Below, piece after piece: positions 16,887-24,496 of a DNA stretch of 45,610 nt. The translations under genes were made by a program, and so were the position numbers. A model generated the notes under the pieces. That model saw only the letters and a program-made list of their open reading frames with translations. It had not been told where the DNA came from and searched no databases. Position 1 is the first letter of the stretch. Each line of letters opens with the position of its first letter. The DNA is from Pseudomonas tehranensis (GTDB lineage: Bacteria > Pseudomonadota > Gammaproteobacteria > Pseudomonadales > Pseudomonadaceae): positions 1 through 45,610 of the forward strand of contig NZ_JABWQV010000020.1 of the NCBI RefSeq assembly GCF_014268615.1, in the 5' to 3' direction.

Positions 16887-17551
16887 TTCGTTGCCAGTCA
16901 TTGCGCTGGGGCGCCCCGGGCCACCCCCTCACACCACCGCTGAACATAGAACGGCCGGCGGGGAGCCTGACGGCCATCGTCGGTGCCAACGGTGCGGGCA
17001 AAAGCAGCCTGCTGAAAGTGCTGGCGGGCCTGCAAAAACCTCTATCCGGCAAAGTCGAACTGGATGTTCCACGTCGCGGCAGCGTCTCGTTTCTGGCGCA
17101 ACAGCAACATCTGGACCGGCAATTTCCAATCAGCTTGCAAGAGCTGGTGGCGGCGGGATCCTGGGGTAGCAGACACACGCCGGCGATGCGCCGCCATCGA
17201 TTGAAAGCCGTACTGCAAGACTGGGCGTTGGATGGCCTGGAGCATCGCTCGTTGATGGCGTTGTCGGGAGGCGAGCTGCAACGCGCCCTTCTCGCCCGTT
17301 TGAGTCTGGCCGAAGCGCCTCTGCTGTTGCTCGACGAACCCCACGCCGCCCTCGACGAACAAGGCCAGGCGCTATTGTGGAAGCACATTCACGGCTGGCA
17401 TGCCGAAGGCCGTACCCTGGTGGTGGTGTGTCATGATCTCGCCGCGGTGCGCCAACATATTCCGCATACATTACGGGTCAGCCAAGCCGGCTGCACGCTG
17501 GGCCGCAGTGTCGATTTGATTACCCAACAACCCTTCACGCAGGTGGCCTGA
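16883..17551 (+). CDS. Zinc/manganese-type ABC importer, ATP-binding subunit
   Basis: A 222-residue ABC ATPase with Walker A 'GANGAGKSS' (about residues 33-41), the signature 'LSGGELQRALLA', Walker B 'LLLLDEP' and the switch 'VVCHD'. It energises metal import with the next two genes, like ZnuC or AztA. GTG at 16883 overlaps the folE2 stop by 4 bases and follows AGGGAGG, which makes it a better start than the ATG-like site at 16865. The unit lacks the zur gene that accompanies the main znu operon of Pseudomonas, so this may be a second zinc importer. Confidence 0.88.
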   Translation: MIRCQSLRWGAPGHPLTPPLNIERPAGSLTAIVGANGAGKSSLLKVLAGLQKPLSGKVELDVPRRGSVSFLAQQQHLDRQFPISLQELVAAGSWGSRHTPAMRRHRLKAVLQDWALDGLEHRSLMALSGGELQRALLARLSLAEAPLLLLDEPHAALDEQGQALLWKHIHGWHAEGRTLVVVCHDLAAVRQHIPHTLRVSQAGCTLGRSVDLITQQPFTQVA

Positions 17552-18417
17552 TGCTCGCGGCCACCCACCTCTGGCAACCCTTTCAGGAATTTGTCTTCAT
17601 GCGCCGGGCACTGCTGGGCGGCCTGGTACTGGCGTGTAGCACGGCACCGCTTGGCGTGTTTTTGATTCTGCGACGCATGAGCTTGATAGGCGATGCCGTC
17701 GCTCACGGCATCTTGCCCGGAGCAGCACTGGGTTTCTGGTTCGCTGGGCTGAGCCTGCCAGCCCTGACGCTGGGTGGACTCGGCGCAGGCTTGAGCATGG
17801 CCGGGCTGGCGGCCTGGATTACCCGTCGCACCGGTCTGCGGGAAGACGCCAGCCTTGCGGCGATTTATCCCATTTCCCTGGCCGCCGGTGTGTTGATTCT
17901 CGGTATGGCCGGCAAACGCCTGGACTTGCTGCACCTGTTGTTCGGCTCGGCGCTGGCGGTAGATGGCCCGACACTTACCGGCATGCTCTGGGTTTCGGGG
18001 ATCAGCCTGCTCGCGATGACGCTGATTTACCGACCGCTGTTGCTGGACACCCTGGACCCTCTTTTCCTGCAAACCGTCAGCCGTCTGGGCCCTCTGGCCC
18101 ATGGCGTGTTTCTGACCTTGGTCGTGTTGAACCTGGTCATCGGCTTCCAGGCCATCGGCGCACTGATGGTGGTCGGCCTGATGATGTTGCCTGCTGCCGC
18201 TTCACGATTCTGGAGCCGCCGATTGCCGGTTCTGATGGGAGTCGCGGCGCTGTTTGGATGTCTGTCGGTGTGGCTCGGGCTGCTGTTGTCATTCCACTTC
18301 TCGCTACCCAGCGGGCCGGCCATCGTACTGGTGGCGGGCGCGCTGTATCTGCTGTCCGTAGTGTTCGGTCCGGTGCACGGTTTGCTGCGTCGCCCGCCTT
18401 TACTCACATCCCAATGA
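17551..18417 (+). CDS. Zinc/manganese-type ABC importer, permease subunit
   Basis: A 288-residue polytopic inner-membrane protein of the ZnuB/ABC-3 family with about eight hydrophobic segments. 'RRMSLIGDAVAHGILPGAALGF' near residues 40-60 is the characteristic cytoplasmic-loop region that contacts the ATPase. It starts inside the stop codon of the ATPase gene (TGATG overlap). Its stop is 11 bases before the binding-protein start. Confidence 0.9.
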   Translation: MLAATHLWQPFQEFVFMRRALLGGLVLACSTAPLGVFLILRRMSLIGDAVAHGILPGAALGFWFAGLSLPALTLGGLGAGLSMAGLAAWITRRTGLREDASLAAIYPISLAAGVLILGMAGKRLDLLHLLFGSALAVDGPTLTGMLWVSGISLLAMTLIYRPLLLDTLDPLFLQTVSRLGPLAHGVFLTLVVLNLVIGFQAIGALMVVGLMMLPAAASRFWSRRLPVLMGVAALFGCLSVWLGLLLSFHFSLPSGPAIVLVAGALYLLSVVFGPVHGLLRRPPLLTSQ

Positions 18418-18428
18418 GGTGTTTCCCG

Positions 18429-19304
18429 ATGCGCGTTCTGCTCGTGCTGTTCAGTCTGATGCTGTCCTTGTCGACGTCTGCCGCCGAAAAGCTCCAAGTG
18501 GTGACCAGCTTCAGCATCCTTGCCGACATGACCCAAGAGGTCGGCGGCGAGCATATCCAGATCACCAACCTGGTGGGGCCGGACGCAGATGCACACACCT
18601 ACGAACCTACGCCAGACGACGCCAAGGCGTTGCTCAGGGCCAAACTGATCATCAAGAATGGCCTGGGTTTTGAACCCTGGCTGGATCGCCTGATCACCAG
18701 TACCGAAACCAGCGCAGCGGTGATCAGCGCCAGCCGCGGCGTTATTCCTCGTTCACTGGATGAAGACGGCGAGACCGTTCCCGACCCGCATGCCTGGCAT
18801 AACCTGGCAAACGCCGAGCTGTACATCAGGAACATCACCAAGGCGCTGGAAACCGCCGACCCGGCCCACAAGGCCGACTACGAACGTAACAGCCAGGCTT
18901 ATCTGAAAAAGATCTACGCGCTGCTCGCCGATGCCAAGGCCAAGCTTGGCGCCTTGCCACCGGGCAATCGCAGGATCGTGACGTCCCACGATGCCTTCGG
19001 CTATATGGGACAGGCCTATGGCATCGAGTTTATCGCGCCACAGGGGCTGTCCACTGAACGGGAGCCCTCGGCCGCCGATGTCGCGGCGCTGATAACCCAG
19101 ATACGCAAAGCGAAAGTAAAAGCCGTGTTCATGGAGAACATCAAAGACGCGCGCCTGCTCAAGCAGATAGCGGCTGAAAGCGGTGCGCACATCGGCGGCA
19201 CGCTGTACTCCGATGCGCTGGCGGCCAGCGGACCGGCCAGTACCTTCATCGGGTTGTTCGACTACAACCTGAATATGTTGTACGAAGCGTTGAGCCGGCC
19301 ATGA
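18429..19304 (+). CDS. Zinc/manganese-type ABC importer, periplasmic binding protein
   Basis: A 291-residue cluster 9 (ZnuA/TroA/AztC-like) solute-binding protein with a signal peptide (cleavage near 'STSAAE'). Likely metal ligands are the His in 'DADAHTYEPTPDDAK', the His in 'DPHAWH', the His in 'TSHDAFGY' and the Asp in 'TLYSDAL'. It lacks the long His-rich loop of classical ZnuA, so high-affinity zinc binding is likely but manganese cannot be excluded. ATG at 18429 follows TGAGGTG; an ATG at 18414 overlaps the permease stop and would put five residues before the signal peptide. Confidence 0.88.
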   Translation: MRVLLVLFSLMLSLSTSAAEKLQVVTSFSILADMTQEVGGEHIQITNLVGPDADAHTYEPTPDDAKALLRAKLIIKNGLGFEPWLDRLITSTETSAAVISASRGVIPRSLDEDGETVPDPHAWHNLANAELYIRNITKALETADPAHKADYERNSQAYLKKIYALLADAKAKLGALPPGNRRIVTSHDAFGYMGQAYGIEFIAPQGLSTEREPSAADVAALITQIRKAKVKAVFMENIKDARLLKQIAAESGAHIGGTLYSDALAASGPASTFIGLFDYNLNMLYEALSRP

Positions 19305-19329
19305 TTTGCAAGTGCTCTTGAAAGAACTT

Positions 19330-19355
19330 CTGTGGGAGCAGAGCTTGCTCGCGAT
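19330..19355. repeat. Single REP sequence
   Basis: CTGTGGGAGCAGAGCTTGCT followed by CGCGAT is the same REP family as the REPIN at 6404-6495, present here as one arm with its internal imperfect hairpin. It lies after the metal importer operon. Confidence 0.6.
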
Positions 19356-19409
19356 GCGCATGCGCCTTGCTGCCACAGATCAACCAGGTCATGTACGCCA
19401 GAGCGGGAC

Positions 19410-19931
19410 TCAAGCCCTCGGCTTGACCGTCCCGCAATCCTGCCCCAACCACACGGCGCGGGTATCCAGGCTGCCGTTCTGCTGGATGCCGGTGGCGTTG
19501 AACGTGCCGTTCACCGTCGTAGTGAATTCCCGGTCACTCTGGAATGTCGCGACCCCATTGCCTTGGGCTTTCGGACAACTGAAACGAAACTTCCACTGAT
19601 TGCCGGTGCGCTCGGTGATCTGTTGTTTGCACCCCGATTGCGGGTCTTGCAACGGAATGTCATTGGTCTGGACCTGTTCCGGGGTCAGGCATACGCGAAT
19701 GCCCTTTCCGCCCATGGTGATGCCCTGCTTTTCCAGCATCGCCCGTTGCTCTGGGGTTATCTGGTTTTGCAGTTGGCCAAGAATCAGTTGCAGATCTGGC
19801 AGATTCTGGTTGTCGACCTTCATATTGCTTGTAGTCAGCTCCCACAAACCGGGTTGAAGCATCTGCGCCTGAGCCACCACAGAAACCGACAAACCAACCG
19901 TCAGGGCCAAACCCAGCAGACAAACTTTCAT
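19410..19931 (-). CDS. DUF3617 periplasmic protein
   Basis: A 173-residue protein with a signal peptide (cleavage near 'VVAQAQ') and the DUF3617 start of the mature domain, 'LQPGLWELTTSNM', followed by 'RVCLTPEQ' and paired cysteines. Members are periplasmic proteins of unknown function. ATG at 19931 follows GGAGTG; the frame stays open further upstream to 20372 but that part is not protein-like. It is divergent from cls with 141 bases between. Confidence 0.85.
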   Translation of the reverse strand: MKVCLLGLALTVGLSVSVVAQAQMLQPGLWELTTSNMKVDNQNLPDLQLILGQLQNQITPEQRAMLEKQGITMGGKGIRVCLTPEQVQTNDIPLQDPQSGCKQQITERTGNQWKFRFSCPKAQGNGVATFQSDREFTTTVNGTFNATGIQQNGSLDTRAVWLGQDCGTVKPRA

Positions 19932-20072
19932 CACAAGCACTCCAGAGGACAGGTGGCCGTTAGACGTCTCCCACAGGCTTCGGTTCAGGCTCGACAGGAG
20001 TGAATTAATTAGCGACATCCGCCGTGGAACATGGTCTGTTAAGCATTGAAACTTCAGGAGCAAGGCTGCCCC

Positions 20073-21512
20073 ATGGATTATTTCGGCCCGCATGTTTTCG
20101 GTTACCTGATCGCATTGCTTCACACTTTGGGTTCTATCGCCGCCGTTCACGCGGTGCTGACGGTACGCACCGCTCAGGGTTCGATCGCCTGGGCCCTGTC
20201 GTTGGTATTTATCCCCTATTTGACGTTGATTCCCTATCTGGTTTTCGGCCGGAGCACGTTCGACGGTTATATCAAGGCGCGCCGGCAAGCCAACGAAGAA
20301 ATGCGCAAAGCCGTCTCCGAGCTCAACTGGCGGCCATGGGTCGAAGAAGCTCTCACCGCCCGCGCCTCTCAAGCCTACGCCTCATTACGGGCGATGCCCA
20401 AGCTGGGGCGCACGCCGTGCCTGGCGAACAACCAGGTGCGCTTGCTCATCAATGGCTTCGCCACATTCGAGGCAATTTTCGAGGCCATTGAGGGTGCCCG
20501 AGAAGCCGTGCTCATTCAGTTTTTCATCATCCACGACGACCGCCTCGGCCAACGTCTGAAAACGCTGCTCTTGAAGAAAGCCGCAGAAGGCGTCGCGGTG
20601 TATCTCCTGTATGACCGCATTGGCAGCCATTCCCTGCCCCACAGCTACGTCCAGGCATTGCGCGACGGCGGTGTCCATGTCAAAGCTTTCGCCACCCGTA
20701 GCGGCTGGCTCAACCGATTCCAGGTCAATTTTCGCAACCATCGCAAGATCGTCGCGGTGGACGGCGTCCTGGGCTTCGTCGGCGGACATAACGTGGGCGA
20801 TGAGTACATGGGGGAAAAGCCGCCCTTGGCGCCATGGCGCGATACCCACGTCGAAGTACGCGGGCCCGTCGTGGCGAGCATGCAGGAGTCGTTTGCCGAA
20901 GACTGGTTCTGGGCGGCCCGCTCATTGCCACCGCTCATCCTGCCGGACGCCTACCCGGATGACGGCGTGCTCTGCCAATTGCTGGCCAGCGGCCCGGCCG
21001 ACGCGTACGAAACCTGTTCACTATTTTTTGTCGAAGCGATCCATGCGGCTAGCGAGCGTGTCTGGATCACCACGCCGTACTTCATTCCTGATGAAGCGGT
21101 ATTCGCTGCGTTGCGCCTGGCGGCATTGCGCGGGGTAGACGTGCGCATCTTGCTGCCATCACGCCCAGACCATAAGGTCGTCTACGCGGCGTCGAGCCTG
21201 TACGCGTTCGAAGCAGTACGGGCCGGCGTGCGGGTATTTCGTTATGAGCCGGGCTTCCTGCACCAGAAAGTTGTGCTGATTGACCGTGAAATCAGCGCCA
21301 TCGGCAGCGCCAACCTGGACAATCGCTCGTTCCGGCTCAACTTCGAGGTGATGCTACTGACCGTGGATATTTCGTTCGCCACTCAGGTCGAGCAGATGCT
21401 CGAGGACGACTTCGCCCAAGCGCTGGAAATAGACAAACAGGAAGGCCGGGAGACCCACCGCCTGCAGAAGATCGGCATGCGGATCGCCCGGCTTATTTCC
21501 CCGATACTCTAA
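20073..21512 (+). CDS. cls: Cardiolipin synthase
   Basis: A 479-residue phospholipase D-superfamily enzyme that joins two phosphatidylglycerols into cardiolipin at the inner membrane. It has two N-terminal membrane segments (about residues 8-58) and two HKD-type motifs: '[19 protein letters not shown]' (about 225) and '[21 protein letters not shown]' (about 400). Length equals ClsA-type enzymes (about 480). ATG at 20073 follows AGGAG/AAGG. It converges with cfa across 15 bases, so two membrane-lipid modifying genes sit tail to tail. Confidence 0.93.
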   Translation: MDYFGPHVFGYLIALLHTLGSIAAVHAVLTVRTAQGSIAWALSLVFIPYLTLIPYLVFGRSTFDGYIKARRQANEEMRKAVSELNWRPWVEEALTARASQAYASLRAMPKLGRTPCLANNQVRLLINGFATFEAIFEAIEGAREAVLIQFFIIHDDRLGQRLKTLLLKKAAEGVAVYLLYDRIGSHSLPHSYVQALRDGGVHVKAFATRSGWLNRFQVNFRNHRKIVAVDGVLGFVGGHNVGDEYMGEKPPLAPWRDTHVEVRGPVVASMQESFAEDWFWAARSLPPLILPDAYPDDGVLCQLLASGPADAYETCSLFFVEAIHAASERVWITTPYFIPDEAVFAALRLAALRGVDVRILLPSRPDHKVVYAASSLYAFEAVRAGVRVFRYEPGFLHQKVVLIDREISAIGSANLDNRSFRLNFEVMLLTVDISFATQVEQMLEDDFAQALEIDKQEGRETHRLQKIGMRIARLISPIL

Positions 21513-21527
21513 GTGGCACACATCTGA

Positions 21528-22715
21528 TCAAGGGGTATAGATGTCGTCGCGAGTCCAGGGCAACTCATGGCTGCCATCGGCGTGCGTCTTCACCGCCAGG
21601 ATCTGGTGCAGGTTGATCCAGCCCTTGGCGAATGCGTAGGCGCATCCGGCCAGATAAAGGCGCCAGATCCGCAGCGCTTGCTCTGGCACTTCTTTGGCGG
21701 CGGCCGCGAGGTTGTCTTCCAGCCGCTCACTCCAATGATCGAGCGTGCGGGCGTAATGCATGCGCAGGCTTTCCACATCGACAATCTCCAACCCCGCTTC
21801 GCTGATCTGGGCGGAAATCATCGACAGGTGCGGCAGCTCGCCATTGGGGAACACATACTTCTCAATGAATTCACCCGCACCACGTCCGACCGGGCGACCG
21901 TCCGTGTGCTTGGCGGTGATGCCATGGTTCATCACCAAGCCACCCTCGCGAACCGCGCCGAAAAGGGTTTTGCAGTACTGCTGAAGATTGGCATGGCCAA
22001 CGTGCTCGAACATGCCGACGCTCACCACTTTGTCGAAGCGACCGTCCTGGGGCAGGTCCCGATAGTCGAGCAACTGCAACTCCACCTGACCATCCAGGCC
22101 GTCAGCCGTGACCCGCTCCCGAGCCAGGGCCAGTTGCGCCTTGCTCAGGGTAATGCCAAAGACCCTAGCGCCGAACTCCCGCGCCGCGTAACGCGCCAAC
22201 CCGCCCCAGCCGCAGCCCACATCCAGCAAGTAATCTCCCGGTTGCAGGCGCAGCTTGCGGCACAAATGGCGGAATTTGGCTTGTTGAGCCTGCTCAAGGG
22301 TTTCGCTACCGGTCTCAAAGTAAGCACAGGAATAGGCCATGTCGCTATCGAGCCAGAGCTGATAAAAGGCGTTGGAAAGGTCATAGTGGTAGGAAATCGC
22401 CTTGGCGTCGGCTTCCTTGTCATGAACCGAGCGTACCGGCAGGTAATCAACGTTTTCGGCCAGCAGGGCTTGGCTCCATTCATCGCAGACGCGGATGACT
22501 TCGTGGATCGATCCTTCGAGTTCCAGCTTGCCTTCTACAAACGCCGCTCCCAGTGAATTAAGGCTGGGATGGGTGAGTTGTGCGACCATCTGTGGGTCCT
22601 TGACCACGATCGTGACGCTGGGATCGGCACCCAGCGTAAATTCATGGCCGTCCCAAAGCCGCAGCCGAAGCGGTAAATGCAGATTCTGTAAGGCCGGTGG
22701 AAGTTGCGCGAGCAT
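21528..22715 (-). CDS. cfa: Cyclopropane-fatty-acyl-phospholipid synthase
   Basis: A 395-residue SAM-dependent enzyme that adds a methylene bridge to unsaturated acyl chains of membrane phospholipids. The SAM site 'LLDVGCGWGGLARYAA' (about residues 160-175), 'GITLSKAQLALA', 'VSVGMFEHVG' and 'AYSCAYF' are family hallmarks. Length agrees with the 380-400 residue class. ATG at 22715 is preceded by AAGGGGGG. A perfect 16-bp palindrome lies 17 bases upstream of the start, next to the ribosome site, and could be an operator. Confidence 0.93.
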   Translation of the reverse strand: MLAQLPPALQNLHLPLRLRLWDGHEFTLGADPSVTIVVKDPQMVAQLTHPSLNSLGAAFVEGKLELEGSIHEVIRVCDEWSQALLAENVDYLPVRSVHDKEADAKAISYHYDLSNAFYQLWLDSDMAYSCAYFETGSETLEQAQQAKFRHLCRKLRLQPGDYLLDVGCGWGGLARYAAREFGARVFGITLSKAQLALARERVTADGLDGQVELQLLDYRDLPQDGRFDKVVSVGMFEHVGHANLQQYCKTLFGAVREGGLVMNHGITAKHTDGRPVGRGAGEFIEKYVFPNGELPHLSMISAQISEAGLEIVDVESLRMHYARTLDHWSERLEDNLAAAAKEVPEQALRIWRLYLAGCAYAFAKGWINLHQILAVKTHADGSHELPWTRDDIYTP

Positions 22716-22731
22716 GAGATAGCCCCCCTTG

Positions 22732-22747
22732 TTTCAGACGTCTGAAA
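22732..22747. promoter_or_regulatory. Perfect 16-bp palindrome upstream of cfa
   Basis: TTTCAGACGTCTGAAA is fully self-complementary and lies 17-32 bases before the cfa start. The position suits a repressor site; the regulator is not known and no regulator gene is adjacent. The remainder of 22748-23025 holds the parS-like site 3 and presumably the lpd promoter; no other structure was recognised. Confidence 0.5.
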
Positions 22748-22905
22748 TGAGGGTAGACCATCCTAGAAAAGTAGCAGCCTATGGAATTTATAGCCTTTTT
22801 CTATCGCGCCCTCCTCCCTCCCTTCTGAGGGTCATTTTCAGATCCCGGGGCGCGTTGACTGACTAAGGCCTAGCCACCAAAGACTGGCACCCTGAGCAAC
22901 CCATT

Positions 22906-22921
22906 TGTTCCACGTGGAACT
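22906..22921. other. parS-like ParB-binding site 3
   Basis: TGTTCCACGTGGAACT is identical over 16 bases to site 2 (16390-16405) and contains the perfect Pseudomonas parS core. It is intergenic between cfa and lpd, 6.5 kb from site 2. Confidence 0.87.
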
Positions 22922-23025
22922 AAACTCAGCAAACCAACCCATCTCAATCCTGGCCCTTGACCGAGGTATTCGATAACGGACACATTACGCTCATAATTTT
23001 TCTCAAGCCGAGCGGGAGAAGAGCC

Positions 23026-24426
23026 ATGAGCAACTACGACGTGATCATTCTGGGCGGTGGCCCCGGTGGGTATAACGCGGCGATTCGCGCCGGACAGTTG
23101 GGCTTGAAGGCCGCCTGTGTCGAGGGGCGCGCCACCTTGGGCGGCACCTGCCTGAACGTCGGTTGCATGCCTTCCAAAGCCTTACTCCACGCCTCGGAGC
23201 TCTACGAAGCAGCCATGGGAAAAGAGTTCGCCAGTCTGGGCATCGAAGTCAGCCCCACCCTCAACCTCGCTCAAATGATGAAGCAGAAGGACGAGAGCGT
23301 GGCGGGACTGACCAAGGGTATCGAATTCCTGTTTCGCAAAAACAAGGTCGAATGGGTCAAGGGCTGGGGCCACATCGACGGGCCCGGCAAAGTGACGGTC
23401 ACCGGTGAAGACGGCGGCAAGACCACACTGAGCGCCAAGGACATCGTCATCGCCACCGGTTCCGAGCCCACTCCCCTGCCGGGTGTGGCGATCGATAACC
23501 AGCGCATCCTCGACTCCACCGGTGCATTGTCCTTGAGTGAAGTGCCGCGTCATCTGGTGGTGATCGGCGCGGGCGTCATCGGCCTCGAATTGGGTTCGGT
23601 CTGGCGGCGCCTGGGCGCTCAGGTCACGGTGGTGGAGTACCTCGATCGCGTCTGTCCTGGCGTGGATGGCGAGGCCGGCAAGACCTTGCAAAGGGCCCTG
23701 GCCAAACAAGGCATCCAGTTCAAACTGAGTTCCAAAGTCACAGGCGCCACTTCTTCGGCCAACGGCGTGCAATTGCAGGTTGAGCCCGCCACGGGTGGCG
23801 AGGCGCAGACCCTCGACGCGGATTATGTGCTGGTCGCCATTGGTCGTCGGCCGTACACCCAGGGGCTGGGGCTTGAGAACGTCGGCCTCAGCACCGACAA
23901 ACGCGGCCTGCTCGCCAACAAGGGCCACCGCACCGAAGCGCCCGGCGTGTGGGTGATCGGCGACGTGACATCCGGCCCGATGCTGGCCCACAAGGCAGAA
24001 GACGAGGCCATGGCCTGCATCGAACAGATCGTCGGCAAGGCCGGCGAGGTCAACTATGACCTGATCCCCAACGTCATCTACACCCGCCCAGAACTGGCCA
24101 GCGTCGGCAAGACCGAGGAACAGCTCAAGGCTGAAGGCCGTGCCTACAAGGTCGGGAAGTTTCCGTTCACGGCCAACAGCCGGGCGAAGATCAATCACGA
24201 GACCGAAGGTTTCGCCAAAATACTGGCCGACGAACGGACCGATGAAATCCTCGGCGTACACCTGGTGGGGCCGAGCGTCAGCGAGATGATCGGGGAATAC
24301 TGCGTCGCCATGGAGTTCAGTGCCTCAGCCCAGGACATCGCGCTGACCTGCCATCCGCACCCTACCCGCTCGGAAGCCTTGCGCCAGGCGGCGATGAATG
24401 TGGAAGGCATGGCGACACAGATGTAA
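23026..24426 (+). CDS. lpd: Dihydrolipoyl dehydrogenase (E3)
   Basis: A 466-residue flavoprotein that reoxidises dihydrolipoamide with NAD+ in 2-oxoacid dehydrogenase complexes. It has the FAD-binding 'ILGGGPGGYNAA', the redox disulfide 'GGTCLNVGCMPSK' (about residues 40-52), the NAD-binding 'VIGAGVIGLELGSVWRRLGA', and the C-terminal 'HPHPTRSEA' with the catalytic His-Glu pair. No dehydrogenase E1/E2 genes are beside it, so it resembles the stand-alone Lpd3-type copy of Pseudomonas. ATG at 23026 follows GGGAGAAGAG. Confidence 0.94.
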   Translation: MSNYDVIILGGGPGGYNAAIRAGQLGLKAACVEGRATLGGTCLNVGCMPSKALLHASELYEAAMGKEFASLGIEVSPTLNLAQMMKQKDESVAGLTKGIEFLFRKNKVEWVKGWGHIDGPGKVTVTGEDGGKTTLSAKDIVIATGSEPTPLPGVAIDNQRILDSTGALSLSEVPRHLVVIGAGVIGLELGSVWRRLGAQVTVVEYLDRVCPGVDGEAGKTLQRALAKQGIQFKLSSKVTGATSSANGVQLQVEPATGGEAQTLDADYVLVAIGRRPYTQGLGLENVGLSTDKRGLLANKGHRTEAPGVWVIGDVTSGPMLAHKAEDEAMACIEQIVGKAGEVNYDLIPNVIYTRPELASVGKTEEQLKAEGRAYKVGKFPFTANSRAKINHETEGFAKILADERTDEILGVHLVGPSVSEMIGEYCVAMEFSASAQDIALTCHPHPTRSEALRQAAMNVEGMATQM

Positions 24427-24445
24427 TGCGTGAGTTTATCCACAA

Positions 24446-24476
24446 CACGCTGGGAGCAAGACTTGCTCCCAGCGTG
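24446..24476. terminator. Long perfect hairpin between convergent genes
   Basis: CACGCTGGGAGCAAG and CTTGCTCCCAGCGTG are perfect 15-base complements separated by one base. It resembles the REP family seen elsewhere in the window. It sits between the convergent lpd and 24497 genes and may end transcripts in both directions, though no T run follows. Confidence 0.55.
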
Positions 24477-24496
24477 CCTGGATGTACACACAAAGC

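Noticed and set aside
17066..17075. Possible fourth parS (GTTCCACGTC)
   Set aside because: Only one arm is present; the second half does not match.
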